In this document: positions 25,755 through 32,694 of the stretch, one piece after another
Position numbering within the stretch: the stretch's first letter is position 1
How the letters are laid out: every line of letters begins with the position of its first letter
Source of the DNA: a virus
DNA: 64,000 nt
Direction: 5' to 3' (one strand)
Virus record (IMG/VR): IMGVR_UViG_3300030061_003724
Location: 1 to 64,000 of that record
Made by a program: the position numbers and the translations under genes
Notes under the pieces: model-generated
What the model saw: the letters and a program-made list of their open reading frames with translations, nothing else
What the model was told of the DNA's origin: nothing
Database searches by the model: none

Positions 25755-27448
25755 ATTTTTAATTTTAATTCGCCTCTAATTACTTTATTCATATGTCTAT
25801 TAGCACATAAAGCACTTTCTTGTATAATTCTTTGTCCTGATAGTGTAATAGCTTCTGATAAGATTACATTACCATATCTGAAACTACCTAATGCTGTTGC
25901 TCCATATAAACTATTAAGCAAAATTTTCATTGTATATTGCATTAAATAGTTATATTCACCTTTTTCTGTGTCTCCAGCTTTATAAGCTGATTTCATACGT
26001 CCCTTATAAATAACACGTTCTTCAAACCATTTTTTAAGAATTGTAGATAATACTGATTCTCTATCTGTCTCAAAAAATACCCCATTAGCTGATATTGCTA
26101 AGTTGTTTTCTTCAATCATTTGAATTAGTTTTTTTACAGGTACATATGCTTGTCTACGATGTTTATTTTCTACTAATAATTCTTCTTCAGGGTCACGTTC
26201 TTTTAAATCGTTAAGTGCCAATCTATTATTACGGTCATCTGCATCTATGATACGTCCCTTGAGTGTTTCTTTACCTATGTTTATACTCATTATAATTGAT
26301 GGATACAGCGATGTTAAATCTTCATCAAACATATACTTGTATAATCCTGCTTTAGGGCAAAATAAATAACCACCAGCATAATTCTTTTTATGAATTGGAT
26401 TTTCATCTCTTCTAGGTGGAATAATTCCTTGAGATAATAGATAAGCTGAAATGGCACCATCTTGTGATACCGTATTAGCATAAACTTCACTATAATTATG
26501 TTTTCCTTTATGAGATAAGTTTTTAGTTAAAGCAATATACTGTAACTTTTCATCTAATAATTTTAATATTTCAACATCACGGAAGTTATACTGAATAAAT
26601 TTCTGAATATCAGTTTCAAATAATTGATCTAGGTTTCCTTCATAATCAACTTTACCTACTTTAGCATATTTTTCTCCAATAGCATCTAATTTCCAGCTTG
26701 GTTCATCTTTCCAACTATACTTTTTATGTAAACGCATATAATCTAAAGATTCAACTCCAATAATTTCTACAAATTGATTACGCTTAAACCAATATTGATT
26801 ACCTTTTCTACAATTTACTTTACCAATTGGGGATAAATGTCTAGCAAAATCTTCACCTATTGTATTACACATTCTATAGTACAAATAAGGAATATCAAAG
26901 AAATCACTATTATAACCTATTAAAATATCTGGGTCTATGTCTCTAATAAACTCAATAAATTTACCTAGTAATTCATTTTCAGTTCTACAAGGTATAATTT
27001 CTTTATTTTTAGCTTTAGTATGTTTTAATTGATTCTTTTTATCAAGAATTAAAATATGCCAAGTATCAGGTGTTTTATCCCACCAAGCAATTGAAGTAAT
27101 AGGCATAGGAGCACTTTCAATATAATCTTCAGTTAATGCACCTCCTATTTCACACTCAATATCAAAAAATACTTCTCTATGACCAGTAGAAGGTGTATCA
27201 TCAGTACCATATCTTTCAATTAAATATTTTTGATATGGCTTCATATCATGGAAATGAATGTTTGAAGTATTTTTATCCCATTTATAAGTTTTAGTTAGTT
27301 TTTCACCATTAATGCCTTTAAGGTTACCATTTGAATCTTCAACATAAGCTGGGTTCCACCATTCTATTTCGTCATAGCCTGCTTCGTCCCAAAGATGTAT
27401 TTTGAATTTATTTTTACCTAAATTTGTTGCGTAGCATTTTTTATACAT
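25751..27448 (-). CDS. B-family DNA polymerase, N-terminal fragment (gp43A)
   Basis: 565 aa. Proofreading motifs are intact: Exo I FFDIECE (D96, E98), Exo II GYNSDFFDIPYL (N180, D185) and Exo III YNFRD (Y287, D291). Polymerase motif A DEDLTSLYPSII (D377) and motif B KILLNSLYG (K508, N512, Y515, G516) follow. The chain then stops shortly after GQRIIQESALCANR, before motif C, which is in the gene at 24183..25115. Together 875 residues, close to T4 gp43 (898). Aeromonas T4-like phages also have split gp43, but here two non-homing genes separate the pieces. Confidence 0.93.
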   Translation of the reverse strand: MYKKCYATNLGKNKFKIHLWDEAGYDEIEWWNPAYVEDSNGNLKGINGEKLTKTYKWDKNTSNIHFHDMKPYQKYLIERYGTDDTPSTGHREVFFDIECEIGGALTEDYIESAPMPITSIAWWDKTPDTWHILILDKKNQLKHTKAKNKEIIPCRTENELLGKFIEFIRDIDPDILIGYNSDFFDIPYLYYRMCNTIGEDFARHLSPIGKVNCRKGNQYWFKRNQFVEIIGVESLDYMRLHKKYSWKDEPSWKLDAIGEKYAKVGKVDYEGNLDQLFETDIQKFIQYNFRDVEILKLLDEKLQYIALTKNLSHKGKHNYSEVYANTVSQDGAISAYLLSQGIIPPRRDENPIHKKNYAGGYLFCPKAGLYKYMFDEDLTSLYPSIIMSINIGKETLKGRIIDADDRNNRLALNDLKERDPEEELLVENKHRRQAYVPVKKLIQMIEENNLAISANGVFFETDRESVLSTILKKWFEERVIYKGRMKSAYKAGDTEKGEYNYLMQYTMKILLNSLYGATALGSFRYGNVILSEAITLSGQRIIQESALCANRHMNKVIRGELKLKI

Positions 27449-27593
27449 GCAATTTTGATAATATGGTTTTTATTTCTTCTACTTTATATTTACATTCTTG
27501 TCCCTCACACAAGTCTTGACAACATCTATCTGTATTCAGGTAAATGAAATCTAATAATTCTTCTACTTTATCTAAATCTCCTTCTTCTAACAT
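27441..27593 (-). CDS. Small cysteine-containing protein, 50 aa
   Basis: ATG at 27593, TAA at 27443..27441. It begins MLEEGDLDKVEELLDFIYLN and contains RCCQDLCEGQEC, four closely spaced cysteines. It shares one base with the MazG-like gene's stop and overlaps the polymerase start by 8 nt, so it is likely real and coupled to polymerase translation. Possibly metal binding. Function unknown. Confidence 0.55.
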   Translation of the reverse strand: MLEEGDLDKVEELLDFIYLNTDRCCQDLCEGQECKYKVEEIKTILSKLHV

Positions 27594-28159
27594 TAAATCC
27601 CTAAATGTTGTTGTGGTCTAGTTTTTTGTATTTCATCTACTGTAAAGAATTGATGTAAATCAGGTCTAAAATAATTAATTGATTTCATTACTTTACGATC
27701 TCTGCTTCTATAGACAATCCATCTTCCTGGTGCAACTTCTTCATAATGGCAGGCCTCACCTTGTTCCTTACTTCTCTGGCTGACGGTCTGTATGGCTTCT
27801 TCTTCAGTTTTACAAGCTTTCGACATATTGCTTGCTTGTACCTCTTGATAAGCGGGCCATATCTTATCCTTAAGACCGTGTAACATAACACCGTTCCCAA
27901 GGGAAACATAAGTAATGTCGCACAAAGCGTCCAAAATTTCCACAATGTCGCCCCGTTCGCAAGCTTCTCTATACTCTTCAAGTTCTTCGAGGACAAAATC
28001 GTAGACGAATTGCCATTCCTTTTGATCTGGAATTGTAACTTCATAATTATTAGGTTTATTAAATGTTTCGTTAAATGTTTCCACTTCATTAACAAACGGA
28101 ACATTACCGTTTTCCTTCGAATTGTAGACGTCAAAGTCTAATTTTAGTTGTTTACTCAT
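27593..28159 (-). CDS. MazG-like nucleotide pyrophosphohydrolase
   Basis: 188 aa from the ATG at 28159 (MSKQLKLDFDVYNSKENGNV). FVLEELEEYREACERGDIVE followed by ILDALCDITYVSLG is the E-x2-E...E-x2-D metal-binding motif of the all-alpha NTP pyrophosphatase superfamily (MazG, HisE, dUTPase-like). The C-terminal part with APGRWIVYRSRDRKVMKSIN is extra. The family hydrolyses NTPs or dNTPs to NMP and PPi; in a phage it may adjust nucleotide pools or (p)ppGpp. It lies next to a phosphoribosyltransferase. Confidence 0.75.
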   Translation of the reverse strand: MSKQLKLDFDVYNSKENGNVPFVNEVETFNETFNKPNNYEVTIPDQKEWQFVYDFVLEELEEYREACERGDIVEILDALCDITYVSLGNGVMLHGLKDKIWPAYQEVQASNMSKACKTEEEAIQTVSQRSKEQGEACHYEEVAPGRWIVYRSRDRKVMKSINYFRPDLHQFFTVDEIQKTRPQQHLGI

Positions 28160-28545
28160 TTTAGATAATCTTGTATTGTTATTGAATCTTCTCTTTCCCA
28201 TGGATATACTATCCATTGATCACTTACTTCCTTAGCATAAAAATTATGTTGAAATTTAGAAGTAGGTTTATGATGTAAAGTAGCCCAGTATACACCTGGT
28301 GCTTTACTCAATGTCTCTCCTGTATCATTAATATCATCTACTACTAAAGTATTTTTACCTGGGTGTAATACAAAAGGTAAATCAATTTCATGTGAAATTA
28401 ATACTGCTGGGATTAAACCTCCTCTCGGTAATCCCATTACTGAATCTATATTTGGATAATCTGTTAGAATTTTTTTACATAATATGTTTACACATTCATG
28501 TATTTCAGACCATTCAAGGTATACTTTAGATATTGTGTCCGCCAT
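28156..28545 (-). CDS. Phosphoribosyltransferase (purine-type, Gpt-like)
   Basis: 129 aa. VMGLPRGGLIPAVLISHEI and the PRPP-binding motif TLVVDDINDTGETL (D-D-x-x-x-T-G-x-T/S) are diagnostic of type I phosphoribosyltransferases. The C-terminal KEVSDQWIVYPWEREDSI is typical of xanthine-guanine phosphoribosyltransferase-like proteins. It would join a purine base, or a base analogue, to PRPP. Its position in front of folE and the que genes hints at a 7-deazapurine or guanine salvage role; that is inference. Confidence 0.82.
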   Translation of the reverse strand: MADTISKVYLEWSEIHECVNILCKKILTDYPNIDSVMGLPRGGLIPAVLISHEIDLPFVLHPGKNTLVVDDINDTGETLSKAPGVYWATLHHKPTSKFQHNFYAKEVSDQWIVYPWEREDSITIQDYLK

Positions 28546-29218
28546 TATTTATTTTTAAACTATCAAAGAATTCTTTTCTAGCTAGGTTATCATTTTCTCT
28601 AAATACTCCTGTTGCTTTAGTTGTAACCATAGCAGCACCTTGATGTTTAACACCTCTACAACTTACACAATTATGTGTTCCTACTACTGTAACAATTACA
28701 CCTTTATTATTTTCACAAATTTTATTTACAGCATTATGGATTGCTGATGTTAGTTGTTCTTGAATTGCTCCTCTTCTTCCAAACAATTCTACTATTCTAT
28801 TTAACTTAGATAATCCAATTACTCTACCATTATCTCCAACAACATATCCAATATGAACTACACCTCCAATTGTTTGATGGTGATGTGAACACATTGAAGT
28901 TAACGGTATATTTCGTTCTATAACAATGCCATCATAACCATCTGATGGGAATGATGTGATTGGAGACATCTGTGTGTATCTACCAGCCCACAAATCATTT
29001 ACATATGCTTTAGCTACTCTCATAGGAGTATCAGCTGAGTTGGGATCATTCTGCCAATCACATTTTAATGCCTCTAAAAATCGGGCATATGCTTTAGCAG
29101 CTTTGTTTATCATTTTTTGTTTTTCTTTATCGTTTAGAGGAAATCCAGGTGCAACTCCATTTGCGAATCCTTCTTGTACTACCTCTAAGTCGTTGTGATT
29201 TTTTCTACGATTGCTCAT
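28526..29218 (-). CDS. folE: GTP cyclohydrolase I
   Basis: 230 aa. Zinc and catalytic residues are visible: SMCSHHHQTIGG (C110, H112, H113) and VGTHNCVSCRG (C184, C187), plus IGLSKLNRIVELFGRR. It converts GTP to dihydroneopterin triphosphate, the first step toward 7-deazaguanine and folate. With QueD, QueE and QueC nearby, the former use is likely. It overlaps the phosphoribosyltransferase gene by 20 nt. Confidence 0.93.
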   Translation of the reverse strand: MSNRRKNHNDLEVVQEGFANGVAPGFPLNDKEKQKMINKAAKAYARFLEALKCDWQNDPNSADTPMRVAKAYVNDLWAGRYTQMSPITSFPSDGYDGIVIERNIPLTSMCSHHHQTIGGVVHIGYVVGDNGRVIGLSKLNRIVELFGRRGAIQEQLTSAIHNAVNKICENNKGVIVTVVGTHNCVSCRGVKHQGAAMVTTKATGVFRENDNLARKEFFDSLKINNGGHNI

Positions 29219-29342
29219 TTATATAACTTTCTAATTTATCTATTAATACTAGTACTTCATCTGGTTCCATTGTAATGGCACAACAAACGTGTACATTTTC
29301 CTTTATGTCTTCTAATATACGAAGGGCTTCTTGCTTATCCAC
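29205..29342 (-). CDS. Small helical protein with GTG start, 45 aa
   Basis: GTG at 29342..29340 shares its G with the TAG stop of queE; TAG stop at 29207..29205 overlaps folE by 14 nt. The product VDKQEALRILEDIKENVHVC continues into an acidic helix ending LIDKLESYINEQS. It exactly fills the gap between queE and folE, so it is likely a real coupled gene. Two cysteines (C20, C21). Function unknown. Confidence 0.5.
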   Translation of the reverse strand: MDKQEALRILEDIKENVHVCCAITMEPDEVLVLIDKLESYINEQS

Positions 29343-30127
29343 TATACTTCTCGTTTATCTTCAAAAGCAATAATATGTGGTCTCCAAGTCATTCTATAAC
29401 CATTATCTCTAACCCAATCAAATAATACTGGGTAGGACTTAAATAGTGCTTCTCTAGAATCACCTGCAGGCATAAACCATACTTTTTCAGGTTTAACTTC
29501 TAACTGAGCTATACAATCCATAATTTCAGCTAGTGCTCCTTTATCCTTACCATCCCAAACTGGTTTGATATGAAAATCCGAATGGTACGCTATTGATTGT
29601 TTTATAGCTGCATAATTAAGTCTTAATTTATTATGTTGTTTTACCATTTTTTCGTCTGTAACTTTTCCTTGAGGAGTAAGAGTACCAACAACGGGGACGC
29701 TATTACTAAACTTAGGAGAAATTGACAGAAGATTAATAGGATAATCAGTAGGAAGGAAATGTGATCCTTCAGTTTCCATAGTAATGAATATATTGTTTTC
29801 ATGTGCAAAGTGGGTTAACTCGTTAACCAAAGCAGCATGCATTGAAGGAGAACCTCCAGTCAACATCATTTCCTTTATATGAGGATTTTTCTCATACATG
29901 GCAATGATATCTTTAAAATTAAAGTGACCTTTTTCTGGATGGATACTAGTGTACCAAGAATCACACCATCCACCTTCACCGAAATAACATCTGTGGGTGC
30001 ATCCTGTTGTTCTAATTACTACTGTTGGGTATCCTGCTCTTGATCCTTCTGATTGTACTGCAGTGTAGATTTCTACAATTGGGAGGTTTTTATCGTAATC
30101 CTCAATACGTTTCAGTTGCTTGTGCAT
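29342..30127 (-). CDS. queE: 7-carboxy-7-deazaguanine synthase, QueE-like
   Basis: 261 aa radical SAM enzyme. PIVEIYTAVQSEGSRAGYPT is the QueE opening (E-x-F-x-S-x-Q-G-E-G in QueE), followed by TTGCTHRCYFGEGGWCDSWY with C43, C47 and C55. This is CX3CX7C rather than CX3CX2C. MMLTGGSPSMH and the C-terminal WFMPAGDSREA agree. It turns carboxy-tetrahydropterin from QueD into CDG, the precursor of preQ0. It forms part of the que cluster. Confidence 0.88.
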   Translation of the reverse strand: MHKQLKRIEDYDKNLPIVEIYTAVQSEGSRAGYPTVVIRTTGCTHRCYFGEGGWCDSWYTSIHPEKGHFNFKDIIAMYEKNPHIKEMMLTGGSPSMHAALVNELTHFAHENNIFITMETEGSHFLPTDYPINLLSISPKFSNSVPVVGTLTPQGKVTDEKMVKQHNKLRLNYAAIKQSIAYHSDFHIKPVWDGKDKGALAEIMDCIAQLEVKPEKVWFMPAGDSREALFKSYPVLFDWVRDNGYRMTWRPHIIAFEDKREV

Positions 30128-30170
30128 ATTGTTAATTTTTTATAGTGGTTTTTCATTCACTGTTGTAACT

Positions 30171-30635
30171 TTATTCGCTGTAATAAGCAGCATTTTTTCC
30201 ATGTTCTGCAAACTTAACTTTGACAACTCTTACTCTATTGTCTGTTTCAGTTTTAACAAAATCATTTAATTTGTGATAAATATATTCAGCAAATTTCTCT
30301 GCGCCAGTAGCTGGGATAACCCTTACTTGAGCTACTCCTGCTGTATCCATTTGTTTAAATGCTTCTAATTCTGGGTCATCTTCTGCCACAACTAAAGTGT
30401 GGTCAAACATATAATCCATCCATGCTTTAGGAGACATACCATCAATTTGAGTTTTAGCTCTTTTCATTCCACCAAAATCCCAAACCCAATTTCTATGATC
30501 TAAATCTCCTTCAAAGTATACTTTAAAAGAAACTCCATAACCATGAACAAATCTACAGTGTGTTGTTGTTGCTTTCCATTGACGAAACACTGTACTAAAA
30601 CCGTCAAATACTTTACTTGATTGAAACTTACCCAT
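30171..30635 (-). CDS. queD: 6-carboxy-tetrahydropterin synthase, QueD-like
   Basis: 154 aa. STVFRQWKATTTHCRFVHGY contains the cysteine and histidines of the PTPS/QueD site in the phage-type arrangement, and VWDFGGMKRAK, FDHTLVVAEDDPE and ATGAEKFAEYIYHKL follow the family order (D-F...DH...E-x2). It makes carboxy-tetrahydropterin from dihydroneopterin triphosphate. The gap to queE is 43 nt. It overlaps the thioredoxin gene by 8 nt. Confidence 0.87.
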   Translation of the reverse strand: MGKFQSSKVFDGFSTVFRQWKATTTHCRFVHGYGVSFKVYFEGDLDHRNWVWDFGGMKRAKTQIDGMSPKAWMDYMFDHTLVVAEDDPELEAFKQMDTAGVAQVRVIPATGAEKFAEYIYHKLNDFVKTETDNRVRVVKVKFAEHGKNAAYYSE

Positions 30636-30876
30636 TATACCAATTTAATATGTCTTCCCTTGACCTGTTACCTACTACTCTAGCTAATTCATTATTGTTT
30701 TGATCTACTTTAATTAAAGTTGGGACTGATCTAACTGAGTAATGACTTGCTTTTTCCATATCCTCATCAATATTTACTTTATGAATTGGAATATCTAAAC
30801 TTAATTTGTCCATTACTGGTCCTAATGCTCTACAAGGACCACACCATGGAGCTGTAAAATAAATTATTTTATTCAT
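30628..30876 (-). CDS. Thioredoxin
   Basis: 82 aa, shorter than bacterial thioredoxin (about 105), starting MNKIIYFTAPWCGPCRALGP with the WCGPC active site at 11-15 and cis-Pro in SVRSVPTLIKV. It is a cytoplasmic dithiol reductant, presumably for the phage ribonucleotide reductase or for reductive steps in phage enzymes. T4 encodes a glutaredoxin-type thioredoxin (NrdC) for this purpose. Confidence 0.9.
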   Translation of the reverse strand: MNKIIYFTAPWCGPCRALGPVMDKLSLDIPIHKVNIDEDMEKASHYSVRSVPTLIKVDQNNNELARVVGNRSREDILNWYNG

Positions 30877-30894
30877 ATTTAATTTTTATTATAA

Positions 30895-31140
30895 TTATAC
30901 TAATTCTTCTACTATACCTATAACCTCAGATAATATAAGAACTCCTACTGCTAACTCCAAGCTATATAACAAAAGTCCATAACCTGCTAATCTAACTCCT
31001 GATTTAACGAAACTAACTATTTGGTGTTTCTTTTGATCAGGCATGTGTTCTAAATTTTTTCTATCTTTAATTATCCCATCCATATCTTTTATTTCTATCA
31101 TTTCTTTTTTTGTCATTGGTGCTCTATATATCATATCCAT
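30895..31140 (-). CDS. Small membrane protein, 81 aa
   Basis: Starts MDMIYRAPMTKKEMIEIKDM. A basic-acidic N-terminal half is followed by one long hydrophobic stretch (about 52-79, LAGYGLLLYSLELAVGVLIL). Predicted single-span or hairpin membrane protein with cytoplasmic N-terminus. No family recognised. It precedes by overlap (10 nt) the CorA-like gene. Confidence 0.6.
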   Translation of the reverse strand: MDMIYRAPMTKKEMIEIKDMDGIIKDRKNLEHMPDQKKHQIVSFVKSGVRLAGYGLLLYSLELAVGVLILSEVIGIVEELV

Positions 31141-31514
31141 TTATTTTTTTTAAAGTAAGTCCACATCCCTACTACTGTACCTACAGTTAAAACTGCAAAT
31201 ATCCAAAATCCATGATCGTCTGATATTAAAGGAACATCATCAAAATTCATTCCCCAAAGTCCAGTATAAAAAGATAATGGTAAAAATATTGTAGACCATA
31301 TTGTTAATAAATTTAACCTACGATTCATAAGATCATTATGTCTTTTTTCAATCATAGATTCTAACACTTCAAATATTTCTATTAAATCTAAGTGTTCGCC
31401 TTTTAATAATTCTCTTTTTAAATTATAAAAATCGTTTGTGTCGTAGCTTTTATTTTCAAATATTACAATTTCGTAATATTGTAAAGCTTTTTTTAATTGT
31501 TCTTTTCTTGCCAT
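31131..31514 (-). CDS. CorA-like magnesium-transporter membrane domain
   Basis: 127 aa from the ATG at 31514 (MARKEQLKKALQYYEIVIFE). The C-terminal part is the CorA pore region: a long helix (LESMIEKRHNDLMNRRLNLL), TM1 with FLPLSFYTGLWGMNF containing the GMN signature, and TM2. The large N-terminal cytoplasmic domain of CorA (about 200 residues) is absent, so this is a minimal pore domain. It might form a channel or interfere with host CorA; neither is proven. Confidence 0.75.
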   Translation of the reverse strand: MARKEQLKKALQYYEIVIFENKSYDTNDFYNLKRELLKGEHLDLIEIFEVLESMIEKRHNDLMNRRLNLLTIWSTIFLPLSFYTGLWGMNFDDVPLISDDHGFWIFAVLTVGTVVGMWTYFKKNKWI

Positions 31515-31696
31515 AAGTCTAATGTCCAAAGTAATGATTCAATAAAATATAAAACTCCAACTAACATCATTCCATAATGTGTCCATTCACCACTATGACC
31601 ATAAGTAAAGTCTTGGTAAATAGAAGGAATAGCAGAGCCCATAATTGAAACACTAAATAATAGTTTTACATATTTATTTTCTAAAAATTTTCTCAT
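31493..31696 (-). CDS. Small two-span membrane protein, 67 aa
   Basis: Starts at the ATG at 31696 (MRKFLENKYVKLLFSVSIMG) in an ATGA overlap with the oxygenase stop. Two hydrophobic segments (about 9-24 and 43-60) flank a YQDFTYGHSGEW loop. An ATG at 31705 would add MLQ. Small holin-like topology, but no evidence of lysis function. It overlaps the CorA-like gene. Confidence 0.6.
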   Translation of the reverse strand: MRKFLENKYVKLLFSVSIMGSAIPSIYQDFTYGHSGEWTHYGMMLVGVLYFIESLLWTLDLWQEKNN

Positions 31697-32370
31697 TTGC
31701 AGCATTCTTTTGTTGATCTAATTTCTGGTACTGGATTTAATATTTTAACATTATAATTAATTACTAACCTATAATCGTTAACTGTAGGAGGACATCCTGC
31801 ATGTAAATAATCTTGTTTAAACATTATAATAGTACCTTTTTTAGGAGTAATTGATTTTCTAATTTCTAATTCTTTTCCTAAAGTCAGATAATTAATACCT
31901 TTATTTTTAAATATAATTGTATCACCATCCGAGTCATCAATATAATAAAGAAGAGTCCAACCTCCAAGCCCTTCAAAATCACAGTGCGGAATAAAACAAG
32001 TATCTTTATTCTCAGGAAGATCTTTATAATTGAAATTTGATTTAATTTTCATTAATTCATATTCCATATTAAAGTTTTTAGCTAAACTATTTAAAGGTGA
32101 AAGTATTAAGTCACTCCATACTTCTTTTTTATAATTCCAAACTCCTTCTTCATAGAAAACACTTTGAAATATACCAGGTCTTAATTGTACTTTTTTTCCT
32201 GGTATCTTAATAGAATCAATATCAATAGGATTTTTAATCATATTAGCTTGTGGTTTTCTTGTAGCCGCAAACTCATACTTTACTTTTCCTAAATGATCAT
32301 TTAAGATATTTTCCTGTATCTCTGGAGATACTATATTGGGAAATACATAAACTAAATCGTTTAAAACCAT
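31693..32370 (-). CDS. Fe(II)/2-oxoglutarate oxygenase-like protein
   Basis: 225 aa. The metal triad is visible: CFIPHCDFEGLGGWTLLYYI (H-x-D), KGTIIMFKQDYLHAGCPP (distal His) and DYRLVINYNV (Arg on the last strand). The GDTIIFKNKG segment is typical for prolyl-4-hydroxylase-like double-stranded beta-helix proteins. The C-terminus ends STKECCK. Substrate unknown. Next to the tRNA genes. Confidence 0.75.
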   Translation of the reverse strand: MVLNDLVYVFPNIVSPEIQENILNDHLGKVKYEFAATRKPQANMIKNPIDIDSIKIPGKKVQLRPGIFQSVFYEEGVWNYKKEVWSDLILSPLNSLAKNFNMEYELMKIKSNFNYKDLPENKDTCFIPHCDFEGLGGWTLLYYIDDSDGDTIIFKNKGINYLTLGKELEIRKSITPKKGTIIMFKQDYLHAGCPPTVNDYRLVINYNVKILNPVPEIRSTKECCK

Positions 32371-32386
32371 ACTCTATTTTAATTTG

Positions 32387-32528
32387 TTGCCCAGGCAGGA
32401 CTCGAACCTGCGACCTCTTTGACCTCTTTGCTTTTCACGATCGATTGTATTACAAGTTTCCCTTCACGTTAAAGTTCAACTTCGCGCCGAGTTAAGCCAA
32501 AGCGAGCTACCTACTGCTCTACTGGGTA
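32387..32528 (-). tRNA. tRNA-like gene with about 60-nt insertion in the anticodon loop
   Basis: 142 nt on the minus strand. It has acceptor strands TACCCAG and CTGGGCA (one A-C mismatch), a D arm GAGC-AGTAGGTA-GCTC, an anticodon stem CTTTG/CAAAG and a perfect T arm GCAGG-TTCGAGT-CCTGC. The anticodon loop is 67 nt instead of 7. The variable region holds a 9-nt tandem repeat AAAGAGGTC. No CCA is encoded. No group I intron core can fit in 60 nt, so the insert is unexplained. It may be a pseudogene or an RNA with another role. The anticodon is not assigned. Confidence 0.55.
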
Positions 32529-32536
32529 TATTTTTG

Positions 32537-32609
32537 TTGTCCCGCCAGGTTTCGAACCTGGACTCTTCTGAACCAAAATCAGACGTGTTACCAGTTACAC
32601 CACAGGACA
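32537..32609 (-). tRNA. tRNA-Gln (anticodon TTG)
   Basis: 73 nt on the minus strand. Acceptor TGTCCTG/CGGGACA, D arm, anticodon stem TCTGA/TCAGA with loop TT-TTG-GT, T arm CCAGG-TTCGAAA-CCTGG, discriminator A, no encoded CCA. All arms pair. It reads CAA and CAG (by wobble) codons. Confidence 0.93.
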
Positions 32610-32614
32610 TTTAG

Positions 32615-32688
32615 TGGAGGATATCGGAGTCGAACCGATGACCTCTTGAATGCAAATCAAGTGCTCTAGCCAGCTGAGCTAATCCCCC
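32615..32688 (-). tRNA. tRNA-Ala (anticodon TGC)
   Basis: 74 nt on the minus strand. Acceptor GGGGGAT/ATCCTCC with one G-U, D arm GCTC-AGCTGGCTA-GAGC, anticodon stem CTTGA/TCAAG with loop TT-TGC-AT, T arm ATCGG-TTCGACT-CCGAT, discriminator A, no encoded CCA. GGGGGATTAGCTCAGC is the usual tRNA-Ala start. It lies 6 nt from queC. Confidence 0.94.
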
Positions 32689-32694
32689 TACCTT

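Noticed and set aside
25112-27448. Intein or homing endonuclease as cause of the polymerase split
   Set aside because: The N-fragment ends in an ordinary stop with no intein splice motifs, and neither of the two middle genes has GIY-YIG, HNH or LAGLIDADG motifs.
29300-29330. CGTATATTAG as a further promoter
   Set aside because: It lies inside the 45-codon gene at 29205..29342 and lacks a TTG at the proper distance.
32387-32528. tmRNA, or tRNA with a group I intron
   Set aside because: 142 nt is too short for tmRNA and there is no tag frame; a 60-nt insert cannot hold a group I intron core.
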